In this document: piece after piece, positions 47,224-56,608 of the stretch
How positions within the stretch are numbered: the first letter of the stretch is position 1
Layout of the letters: each line of letters starts with the position of its first letter
Assembly: GCF_000003815.2 (NCBI RefSeq)
Contig: NC_049995.1
Span: 9,463,031-9,527,030 of the forward strand
Origin: Branchiostoma floridae
Lineage: Eukaryota; Chordata; Leptocardii; Amphioxiformes; Branchiostomatidae
Direction of reading: 5' to 3'
Length of the DNA stretch: 64,000 nucleotides
Program-made: the position numbers and the translations under genes
The notes under the pieces: model-generated
What the model was told of the DNA's origin: nothing
The model's input: the letters and a program-made list of their open reading frames with translations, nothing else
Database searches by the model: none

Positions 47224-47702
47224 GGTCTCATTGATGAGTTTCTTCTTCCCATAGACTTCTATGTATTAATTCGTGGTTTAAATGGGCGCGTTCACAATGA
47301 AGCTACGTGAAATTTCAGCAGATTTTTCATTCTATGTCGAGCACATTTACCCTATATCGTGGGAAAAAATTGCCAATGTAAACTATACGTAGAAACTTTT
47401 TTTATAGCAATTACAAACTACGATTAGTCAATCCCCACAAAAGGCACTTTTTCGCTGCTATTGTACAACCGCACCACTCAGAACCCACGACTGTGTACCT
47501 CCGACCTAGCGCGCGGTTGCTAAACTTTACCTGCTAATTTCTTCAGTTACAAATAAGCTTTCACCAATCTGACTTTTGAGATCAGTTCCGCTGGCTAAAA
47601 GGGAATTTCTCACTGCTAAAAACATGGTTCCGTGCAGCCGTTCATTTTTGGCTCGGATCTATTTTAGGGTGTCCACTCGCGGAGTAATACATCAATGAGA
47701 CC
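47224..47702. mobile_element. piggyBac-type MITE, left copy
   Basis: Terminal inverted repeat GGTCTCATTGATG / CATCAATGAGACC, flanked by TTAA on both sides (47220-47223 and 47703-47706). TTAA duplication is the hallmark of piggyBac-type insertion. 479 bp, no ORF of note. Confidence 0.85.
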
Positions 47703-48580
47703 TTAAGTTTAATGTATTATTGAAAAAATCTATCAAAGGAAAGAATGTCGTTTTCTTCATCATCTCTGAAAGTTTGGGTGTCTTACGTTAATGAATTAGC
47801 CTCTGGGAGGTAATTAAGTACGAGATCATGATAGGCATGAAAGCGCCACCTAGCGGCGGACAAAGGCCAATGTTGGACAAAGTGCAAAGGCGTCGAGACG
47901 GACGCTTTTGACGTGTCGCAAAGACTCATTAGATCAGTCTGTGTATGAGTTTGACTGAGTAGTGTTCCCTTTGTGACTTTGTCTTTGTTTAATTGGAATA
48001 TATCTCAGAGAATAGTCGTGTAAGGGATATCAGCACGAAAGGCACGACGAGATTCATCCGGATCTTTCTACGTAAAATAAACGGTTCTATAGAGGATCGG
48101 GTGAAGGTACTATAGCTTATAAAGTCAAAACAGAGCTTAACGACAAGAAATTGATGTTAGCTGCGTTTCAAGCTCCCTTATACCAGAGGCGGGCAAGCCG
48201 AATTGAGCCTTTCTGATTGGCCTTTTATAGGTGTCGCCTAGCCCGGGGTTTGGGGGGGGGGGGGTGTTGGAGGGGCGTTCGAGAGAAGGCGGCGATTGCA
48301 AAAAATAACTTGGCTGTAGTTTGCATCAAGAAAGATAGCTTTAGAACCTTGGTCCTCTTCCAAATGGCTTCTATATCCAGTAGAGTGTGATACAAGAAAA
48401 ATAACAATAGTAACGCCCCTTGGAAATGTAGACCCGTCCGTTACCATGGTAACGGAAATAGGTACACGGCGTAATCTGCAGCCAAAAAATGCGGGGTGGC
48501 GCCCGGTTATAAACCCTTTTCACACTTTTGCTCCAGTGCTATTCCTTGATTTTTTATGAATATTTTTCATTTTTATTTAA
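47703..48580. other. Cargo between the two TTAA MITEs
   Basis: No ORF recognised. It includes GCGCCACCTAGCGG (47843-47856), ATTGG near a TTTTATAGG string (about 48215-48230), a poly-G tract near 48250-48265 and a perfect 20-bp palindrome (48437-48456). The look is regulatory rather than coding. Confidence 0.5.
48437..48456. promoter_or_regulatory. Perfect X-box palindrome (RFX-type)
   Basis: TCCGTTACCATGGTAACGGA is a perfect 20-bp palindrome; its core GTTACCATGGTAAC matches the RFX X-box GTNRCC-(N0-3)-RGNAAC with an AT spacer. Confidence 0.5.
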
Positions 48581-49059
48581 GGTCTCATTGATGAGTTTCT
48601 TCTTCCCATAGACTTCTATGTATTAATTCGTGGTTTAAATGGGCGCGTTCACAATGAAGCTACGTGAAATTTCAGCAGATTTTTCATTCTATGTCGAGCA
48701 CATTTACCCTATATCGTGGGAAAAAATTGCCAATGTAAACTATACGTAGAAACTTTTTTTATAGCAATTACAAACTACGATTAGTCAATCCCCACAAAAG
48801 GCACTTTTTCGCTGCTATTGTACAACCGCACCACTCAGAACCCACGACTGTGTACCTCCGACCTAGCGCGCGGTTGCTAAACTTTACCTGCTAATTTCTT
48901 CAGTTACAAATAAGCTTTCACCAATCTGACTTTTGAGATCAGTTCCGCTGGCTAAAAGGGAATTTCTCACTGCTAAAAACATGGTTCCGTGCAGCCGTTC
49001 ATTTTTGGCTCGGATCTATTTTAGGGTGTCCACTCGCGGAGTAATACATCAATGAGACC
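48581..49059. mobile_element. piggyBac-type MITE, right copy
   Basis: Same length, ends and interior as the left copy, with TTAA at 48577-48580 and 49060-49063. Confidence 0.85.
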
Positions 49060-49140
49060 TTAAGTGCTTTTTCTAAGAGCACAACATTGGTCGGCCTCTG
49101 ACCATACATCTTAACCGTTAGGCCAATACGACGCCACCAT
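49060..49140 (+). mobile_element. SINE-like repeat, copy 4, right half
   Basis: TTAAGTGCTTTTTCTAAG, then AGCACAACATTGGTCGGCC and the tRNA-like tail AACCGTTAGGCCAATACGAC with GCCACC. This continues the left half at 47223 as judged against the intact copies at 12660 (AAAGTGCCTTTCCC) and 9240 (tail CGACGCCACC). A second, diverged tail segment repeats at 49409-49480. Confidence 0.65.
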
Positions 49141-49180
49141 GCCTCAAACCTTTGAAATGAACAGAACGCCAGACCCTTTA

Positions 49181-49408
49181 GGTGGTATCTCACTGCACTT
49201 GGGGCACTGGTGCGGCACTGCGGAGTTCGCAGATGACTCAACGAATTGGAGGGATAAAGAGCGTATTTTCTTCCGTTTTGCGTATTTTGTTGTCTTACTT
49301 TTACGTATTACGCAATATCTAGATTATAAACGAATCGGCGAAAATAACACCGCAGTGAATGAACCCAGCAGTGCCGCACCGGTGCCCCAAGTGCAGTGAA
49401 ATAACACC
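49181..49408. mobile_element. MITE with TTA target duplication, copy A
   Basis: Inverted termini of about 42 bp (GGTGGTATCTCACTGCACTT outermost) with TTA at 49178-49180 and 49409-49411. 228 bp. Copy B lies at 60211-60470. The 3-bp TTA duplication suggests a Harbinger-type element. Confidence 0.8.
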
Positions 49409-49489
49409 TTAACCGCTACGTCAATACGACACCTCGCCACCACGCACAAACCTTTGAAATGAACTGAAAGCTTGACCCTTTGTGAGGGT

Positions 49490-50180
49490 AATTTTGACAG
49501 ATGGTGCTTCACTGCCCATACGTAAAGATGACCACACGGTTTCAAGCCGTGCGAGCACAATGGACGCGTGACTATCCTTTTATCACGCCTTACCTCACGC
49601 GCACAATCGAAGAGCATACACAAACTTTCTCCGGTAATTATAACCACCCCTGGGACTTATGCATGGTGCAGGGTATGGACACACACATACAATGACGTCA
49701 TCACCATTGGCTTGCTTGTTACCTCATTGAAATGGAGGTATTGTAGTTACAGCAGTGTGTTTTAACCCTCAGACGGGGGGGGGGGGGGCTAGGCCTGCGC
49801 CAACTTTCATGTCGCATAACGCACAAACGGCGTACGGTAGAGCCAACACATTTCTTTATATCTTCGTAAACCGACTTTTCAAAACTAGAGTTATTGTAAA
49901 GTTATTGACTTACTTCTAAACGCTTTTATTGAGTAGGTTCATCTGCATTAATGTTTGTCTTCGGCACACTGCGGATGAAACAAGAAAGCTCACTTATCCC
50001 AGACCTGGTCCAACTAAAAACTGTGCATTTCCTGTCACCATTCTGCCACCTTTGACCTTACTTCCTGTCAGCGTTCCGGACCTATTTACAATTCAAATAC
50101 AAATTGCAGAACTTCGAACAAACACCCCGACAATCAAACACTACAAGTTCAAATACCAGTAACTCTAACAACTAGATGGA
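49490..50180. other. Non-genic stretch
   Basis: Nothing recognised except a poly-G tract near 49776. Confidence 0.4.
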
Positions 50181-50185
50181 TTGTG

Positions 50186-50340
50186 CAATGGCTGAGTGGG
50201 TAGAATATTCTTCCTGTATTCTGTAGGTCGTGAATTCGGTCCCCGACCGAGTCATACCAAAGCCTTTAAGAATGCATATGATACACACTGCTTTCTCTGT
50301 TTAGCAATCAGCAGTTGGGAAAGGGTATGCGGGAATGAAA
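50186..50340 (+). mobile_element. tRNA-derived SINE
   Basis: A-box-like TGGCTGAGTGGGTAG and B-box region GGTCGTGAATTCGGTCCCCG lie at tRNA spacing, followed by GTCATACCAAAG and a non-tRNA tail. Base changes (AATTC in the T loop) argue against an active tRNA gene. Confidence 0.65.
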
Positions 50341-50343
50341 CAT

Positions 50344-50500
50344 AGCCTCTACCAGTCTCCGTGGATCGGTAGAATCATTATCCTCACCACGTGGTGAGGA
50401 AACGTACTCTTCTGGCCGGCTAACTCCCCTAGCGTACTGTAGATTCTATTTGTCCAATTTCTACAATTAGACCACCGATCCACGAAGCCTGGTAGAGGCT
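50344..50500. mobile_element. MITE with AGCCTCTACCAG termini
   Basis: Arms AGCCTCTACCAGTCTCC... and ...GAAGCCTGGTAGAGGCT, each continuing with CGTGGATCGG or its complement; internal GGCCGGCTAACTCCCC. 157 bp. It abuts the SINE tail. Confidence 0.75.
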
Positions 50501-50724
50501 AAATGAAACACACATCAGTACCAGTGGACAGCCCCCTGCTACATAGTGATTGCACAAATGTGTGGCCCAAGGGCTACAGAAATGAAGATGGGCACCACCC
50601 CTAAGCACCTGGACAGATGTAAGGACAACTTTAACGTTAACAACTGTAGCATCCACTACCTTTCGTCAGTAATACCAAGGACATCTTGTTGAAGAATAAG
50701 TACTATACCCTCACTATGAATTGA

Positions 50725-51027
50725 TGCGCCCGTCTGCTTCGTTATGCTCTAAATGTACCATGGCAGAGTCGCATAGGAAACAAAAAACTGTACAATAGAC
50801 TTCCCCCGATCTCTAGAACTATTCAGAAAAGAAGACTGGCCCTTGCTGGCCATGTAGCACGTCACGAGGAGATGGCCTCCAAAGTTCTCCTCTGGCAACC
50901 CGAGGACAAAAGACGAAGGGGACGACCAAACCTGACACTTAAGAATGTACCCGCCATGCTAGACAGAGATGCATGGTCTGATATTATTAGTGGCACCTCT
51001 TATGAATATGAGGATGAATTGAACTGA
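50725..51027 (+). pseudogene. Non-LTR retrotransposon RT C-terminal fragment
   Basis: Open frame of 100 codons after an in-frame TGA (50722-50724), ending in TGA at 51027. It contains LYNRLPPIS, then IQKRRLALAGHVARH and KRRRGRPN, the typical order at the C-terminus of endonuclease/RT proteins of non-LTR elements. It is 5'-truncated, with no catalytic domain, and the stop is followed by a short GAACTGAACTGAATGAATTG tail expected at a 3' end. Confidence 0.75.
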
Positions 51028-51029
51028 AC

Positions 51030-52320
51030 TGAATGAATTGATATGTGGAGTAGTCTTAGACACATCTTAGATAGTTCAATGGGAAACAAATTAAAGAAAG
51101 GCAAGGTCAAGACTTTGACTTTTATTTTTATGCCCACACAGTCCTTCACATCTGACCTACTTTTGTGTTCCTATCTATCCATACTCTTTACAGAGAGCAA
51201 GTTTTAGACCGTAGTTATAACTTGGTATAAAAAGGAGATTAAGACAATTTTAGATAGTCCAATGGAAAACAGAAGTAAGACAAAGTCAAGACTTTAATTT
51301 TTGTTCTTATTTTAACACACCTGACCTATTTTTGTGTCCCTATTCTATCCCTACTGTCCAGGTACCTAATCCCGACTTCTTACCAAACCGAAAAACCAAT
51401 CAGTCTTGTCAGTATTGCCTCCAAGTTATAATTGATGATTCCCTGCTTCCGCCGGTCCCTTGTTCCTAACAGGCTTTGTGCTTAGCTCCAATTTTCGTCT
51501 CCTGACGTGAGCCGAGTTCCCTCAGCGACGGGCTTTAATAAAGGGCAAAATAATTAGTGTACCAACATAAATAAAGCTCCGTGTTGAGACCCGAGGGGCG
51601 ATCTAATGTGGTCATCTAGCACACGTTAAATACTCGACTGGGGAAATTCCCGGAGAAAAACAGCTCAAATCTCGAGTGTTCTGACCCCCTTTCTCTAGAA
51701 GCTGGCTATCTGTTACTCATACAATGTCACCCCTGTGAAAACAGGAGGAAAAATAATATACCCATCACAGATGTTGGACTCTTTCAATTTTGTACATTTT
51801 CAGGAATTGATATTGATGTACATTTTAAGGTCTTAAGTGAGCCAAGTGATTTTGTACATTTATAATCTACACATTTGCCTGTACAATTAAGGATTGCAAC
51901 TTTCCTAACATGTTTAGCTCCTATGTTGCATAGAATACATCATCAACATACAAAGTAACAATAAATACATTGACAGGGTGAAAGTATTCTAAAGCTATGA
52001 TATAATGTTTTGAATTATCTACACGGTATTTTCTTATTTCGGTTCATGAAAAAAAATGTTGTAGATTTGTAGATTTGACCAAAAGGATGATTTTATATAT
52101 TGTGCTGGTAAGCATATGGAAATTTTTTGGGCCTTGAAGTTAAAGGTGATGTTCGTCCTCTCGAGTTCTGGACAAAATAGTCAAACCCTCTAGATCTAGT
52201 TATCAGAGAACAAGAAAGACCACTGCATGTCCAGGACAAAACATGCAAGAACATTGTTGCAGTACTAAGGTCACACGCCGGGGGGAGGGGGCTGCAAAAT
52301 CGACCTTTACCTTTAATTTG
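51030..52320. other. Non-genic stretch
   Basis: No gene. Two related blocks (TTAGATAGTTCAATGGGAAAC near 51068 and TTAGATAGTCCAATGGAAAAC near 51251, each followed by AAGTCAAGACTTTAATTTT-type sequence) form an old direct repeat of about 180 bp. Confidence 0.45.
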
Positions 52321-52322
52321 TC

Positions 52323-52324
<2 letters not shown>

Positions 52325-52377
<53 letters not shown>

Positions 52378-52507
52378 AAACACACACAGACAAACATACA
52401 GAGAGAGAGAGCGGCGAGTCTCTCTAGCCGAGCAGACCGACACAAACATTCACGCACAGACACACCTACAAACACACACACACTCACATAGACAGGAGAG
52501 AAAGATG

Positions 52508-52541
<34 letters not shown>

Positions 52542-52695
52542 AGAGAGACATACACACACACACACACACACATAGACAGACAAAGACATACACAGAGAGA
52601 GACAGACAAAGACATATACGTACAAACACACACACACGCACACACACAGAAGATAGAGTAAGACACATACAAACACACACACACACACACACCAA
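52325..52695. repeat. CA and GA microsatellite block
   Basis: Long (CA)n and (GA)n runs with ACAGACA-type interruptions. ORFs on both strands here are repeat translations. Confidence 0.97.
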
Positions 52696-53112
52696 AAAGA
52701 ATACCTTCATTTTTCATGGTGGTAACAACAGCCCACAACTCTACGGCCTACGAAAAAAGCTTCAAAACTACCTTACCTTTTAATGGACAAAGTTTTCCCG
52801 CTAACTCAATAACCATCCATCTCCGAGGTATGAATCACATCATGATCAGCCCTCACCAGATTATAGGATTAATCTACATATCCTCGCTAATCTGGGCGGA
52901 TTGCAGCACGCTCTGTTGGCTCATTTTTGTTCCAAATAGCAAGGAAATCGACAGTTTGCCTTCCCATGGGACACTGAGTTGATTCTTCCGTTTCAACCCA
53001 CCCGTAAGGGAGAGGGCGGTTGAAAATGGATTACTGTAAAGAACCAGTTGAGAAACTTTAGCCAATGGAAACGTGGACGTCATGGACTAACATTCGGAAG
53101 GAAATACTAAAG

Positions 53113-53157
53113 TTAACTTTAACTCCTACCTACCCCTAATACTTATCCCTAATCCTA
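53113..53157. repeat. Degenerate telomere-like repeat, left block
   Basis: TAACTTTAACTCC..., CCCCTAATAC and CCCTAATCCTACC, the same degenerate CCTAAY vocabulary as 54044-54205. Confidence 0.55.
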
Positions 53158-54043
53158 CCTTTGTTTGTTTGTTTGTTTATTTTGATCTCCAATTAGAGTT
53201 ACAATTATTATCATAACTCTATTCTTCCTGGAGTCGTCCATCAACATTACAAATTAAAACAATCAAATAACATGAAGTCAACAAAAGTACATGTATACAT
53301 TATGACACGAGAAGAACTGAAGTGAAATGATTGCAAAAATGTAACATAAACTCAGTAAACGGAAGTAATGAGGAGGGGTCAGAGGTCAAAGGCTATAACA
53401 TAAATAACAAAACATCAATCGTTGTAACAATAAATAAAATAACCAAGTGGGTGTAATTAACAAAGAAATCATCCACAAACACATTAATAATTGATTTGCA
53501 GCTACATCATATCAAGAATCAAATTCGTCTACCACCAATCCTGCAAGGGTTTGTTTGTGTTGATTTTAGTCCGGATCCAATTTATAATGTGTGTTTTGAA
53601 AATGGAAGGTGAGGTTGCTTTCATTTGTGGCGGGAAAGTGTTATATGACTTGGTGCACCTATACAAGAAGGTCCTTGTCAAAGCTGCATTTTTTGGCTTA
53701 GGTAATCTAAAACCACCACTTGTCGCAAGACGAGTGCTGTGCTCATGTGTGCTACTAATGTTTTCTAATCTACAATACATAGCTCTCGGTTCCTTAGATA
53801 CTAATAGCTTGTTGAACATAGAAAGAGTGCCTGTGTACAATCTTTCTTTAACTGTTGGCCATTGTAGTTTACTATGCATATAATCAATGTTTTCATTATA
53901 GCGTGCATTTAGAACAAGTCTGGCTGCCCTATTTTGCAGAATCTGTAGCTTGTTCAAGGAGGTCTGAGGGCAGGCAGATAACAAGCAAGCACCATAATCC
54001 AGATGGGATAACACTAGTGCCTGCGTTACCACCTTTAGCGGAC
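53158..54043 (-). pseudogene. 5'-truncated LINE with RT thumb-region fragment
   Basis: On the minus strand the open frame 54032-53529 (167 codons) carries VLSHLDYGACLL, then LQILQNRAARLVL, then LQWPTVKERL, the standard order in the C-terminal part of CR1/L2-like reverse transcriptases. A 3' UTR of about 350 bases follows, then an (AAAC)n tail (TTTG repeats at 53160-53178 on +). The 5' end stops where CCCTAA-type repeats begin. No catalytic YxDD region is present. Confidence 0.8.
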
Positions 54044-54205
54044 CTTTAACCCTAACCCTTACCCCGGCTAATTGTAAACCTTAACCTTAACTATTACCCC
54101 AACCCTAACCCTAATCCTAACTCCTAACCCCTAACACTTAACTCCTAACTCTAATCCTAACTCCTAACCCCTAACACTTAACTCCTAACCCCTAACCCTA
54201 AAATA
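54044..54205. repeat. Degenerate telomere-like repeat, right block
   Basis: AACCCTAACCCT, CCCCTAACCC, CTAATCCTAACTCC and similar units, about 20 in all, equal to degraded TTAGGG repeats on the minus strand. Confidence 0.8.
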
Positions 54206-54460
54206 ACCCTACTAAAATGAACAAATGTCATTGAAATCTGTTGTTCCGTTCTTAATCTATCTTCTTTGGAACGCATTTGCAGTTCCAGAGCAAGCTGCTA
54301 CGGGTCCCAAACCTACACGACTGCTTTCTGACTTCAATAAAAGCTACTTGCCATCAAAAAGTCAATACCGTAGCATGCCCAGGACAACAAACGATACAAA
54401 AACCGAATGTTCTGCTGCAGTACCAATGATAGCCACTAAGAGTTCTTAAGCCCTGTCTTT
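54206..54460 (+). mobile_element. Possible retroelement tail
   Basis: CCAGAGCAAGCTGCTACGGG and TTCTGCTGCAGTACCAATGA, then GCCACTAAG resembles 55735-55812 (GACCACAGCTTGTTC, TTCCGCTGCAGTTCTATGAC, GCCACTAGGG). Confidence 0.35.
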
Positions 54461-54940
54461 CCAAGACCCAACAACGTACCAAGTAAAACCGCAATCCATC
54501 CAGAGATTTTTCAGCTATAGTTCCGGATGCGCATACACGTACATACGGGGCCTAAACCAATAGACGTAACAAAACAAAATGGTACAATAAAGGAAAGAAT
54601 ACCGAATAAGATATTCTGTCCCGTCCCTTTGCAGTGTGAACGTATGGCCAATACTACCTTGGTTCTTGATAAGCTGACCTAGAAACCCCCGGTCGCCAGT
54701 AAGTGATTTAATAGGTGCAGTGTGGGGACTAAAATGGACTCCACTTAAGTTTTACTGAGTGAAGTGACCGTCAGCTGAAGCCCCTTGTTCTATCAATTTA
54801 CCACGGCGCGATTTAACGAGCCGCAAAACTGTACTGACAGGGGCGCCTTCAAAGGTTTCGTGTCGTTTCGTAATGGAAGTTTATTTTTTCACCGTTGTTG
54901 GATTTTCTTCTTACGACAGAACAGAAACGAATTTTGATGT
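54461..54940. other. Non-genic stretch
   Basis: Nothing recognised. Confidence 0.4.
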
Positions 54941-54942
54941 GC

Positions 54943-55365
54943 TAAAAGAAAGAGATAAAGAGAGAGGGAGATGAAGAGAGGGGCAGAGAAAGAGAGGTAG
55001 AAAGAGAAAGAGATAAAAAAGAAAAAAGGACTAAATAGAGAGGAATGAATAAAGACAGATAGGGAAAGAATGACAAAGAAAGGAAGATAAAGAGATAAAA
55101 TGAGAAAAGAGAAGAAGGTGTAGAATGAGAAAGGTAGAGGGGGAGAGAAAAGAGAGGAAGAAAGACAGGAGGAAGAGAAAAGGGCAAAGAGAACGAGATC
55201 GAGAAAAAGACGGAGAGAAAAGAGATAGAGGGAAAAGAGAAAAAAGATAAATAGAGGGAGAGGGAGGAAGAGAGCGATAGGGAGAAAGGGTGAATAAGAA
55301 AAAGAAAAGATGTATAGAGAGGAAGAACAGGATTTAGGAGAGAGACAGAGGGTAATAGAAAAAAA
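54943..55365. repeat. GA-rich purine tract
   Basis: About 420 bases of nearly pure purine on the + strand with GAGAGA, AAAGAGA and GGAAGA units; a degenerate (GA)n-derived tract. Confidence 0.9.
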
Positions 55366-56604
55366 AAAGCATTTTACTTCCGTACGCTTAGAGAAAACAA
55401 GGATTTCATCCTTAAGCCGGATTTAAAAACAATCCATAAACAGGGCCCATTAGTAAAAATAATTCCTTACCGTCCAGCAAAATAAAAACACAAGGGAAAC
55501 GTCTGATTTTATAGTCTTCGTTAAGTGGTTCGAGGATTAACAACAAACTTTTCGCAAAAGTGGTCGTTACAGGTTATGTGGTGCATTACATCAAACCCTT
55601 TAACGGTGCAAGAAATAAAGTAGTATTAGGAGAAATCATCATTTTGTTTCATTTCCGAAGCCATTATCAACTAGGGGCATCAAACCTATGTCACTTAATT
55701 CTTCCCGTGTATAAGAGCTATTGTCCGCGTAAAAGTTGGGACCACAGCTTGTTCAAAACACAAGATATAAAAACTGGAATTTCCGCTGCAGTTCTATGAC
55801 AAGCCACTAGGGAATCGAAGATGTAACCATTTTGAGGTCTTATCAAAACCTACCCACGTGCTAAGTATCCAGATAATCCACCCATGTCTTCTTGAGCTAT
55901 CGTGCGACACACCGATACACAGTTACAAGAACCCGAAAACGTTTTTGTTCATTTTATTAAAAAGAACACACACACATAACCAAACATTAGTGCAACACAT
56001 ATACCACGTATCCAAAGCGAAAGTACAACCAATTAACAAACAGGAGTAAACCTGAAAACATTACCTCCTTTTCGAAGATAACAGATCACGAGCTGTGCCT
56101 TTTAATCGTAAGAATAAAGTTCCTCTTTAAAGAAATAAATGATGGTCGGCATTTCAATTACAGAATCTAATGCTCCATGTGTTATAGGACTGCAATCAAA
56201 ATGCTCCACAGAACAAATGTTTATTCCGAAACGTGTCCTGTGAGTTCATCATTCTAACGACAAAAAGTTTTAAGTACTTTTTAATTGACATTTATAGCAC
56301 TCTATGTGTGTGTGTGGGGGGGGGGGGTGAGCATGACAACGACTATGTACGAAGAGAGCGTAAACATTCACCAGTAAGTGAAAGAATGCTGTTGGCACTT
56401 AAACACAATTATACGGCAAGTATCTCTCACGAATCATAACTGTTTTGGTTCTTTGTCTTGCTTCTTCTAGAAATTCGACCCAGAACCGTAATATTTATTC
56501 TTATTATTAAGGCATACTTCCTCTGAGAAAGAAGTTATATCGCTGGGCAGGCCTACAACGCTTGTTGACTACCAAGCTAACTAGGCCTACCGCCCATTGG
56601 TTAG
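55366..56604. other. Non-genic stretch
   Basis: No gene. It contains the tail-like block at 55735-55812 and a TG/poly-G run at 56303-56328. Confidence 0.4.
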
Positions 56605-56608
56605 CATA

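Larger units (their letters stand above)
47224..49059. mobile_element. Composite element: two TTAA MITEs flanking 878 bp
   Basis: Two 479-bp elements, apparently identical by eye and in the same orientation (47224-47702 and 48581-49059), enclose 47703-48580. The outer ends abut TTAA (47220-47223, 49060-49063), and the flanks on the two sides are the two halves of one SINE-like repeat. This is the layout of a composite transposon or of circle integration by recombination. No transposase is encoded. Confidence 0.7.

Noticed and set aside
50186-50260. Functional tRNA gene
   Set aside because: tRNA-like boxes with a damaged T loop and a non-tRNA tail indicate a SINE.
52203-52783. Several ORFs of 80-160 codons
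   Set aside because: Simple-repeat translations rich in Cys/Val/Leu or Thr/His.
53491-53883. 130-codon + strand ORF
   Set aside because: Antisense to the reverse-transcriptase fragment, whose minus-strand frame carries the family motifs.
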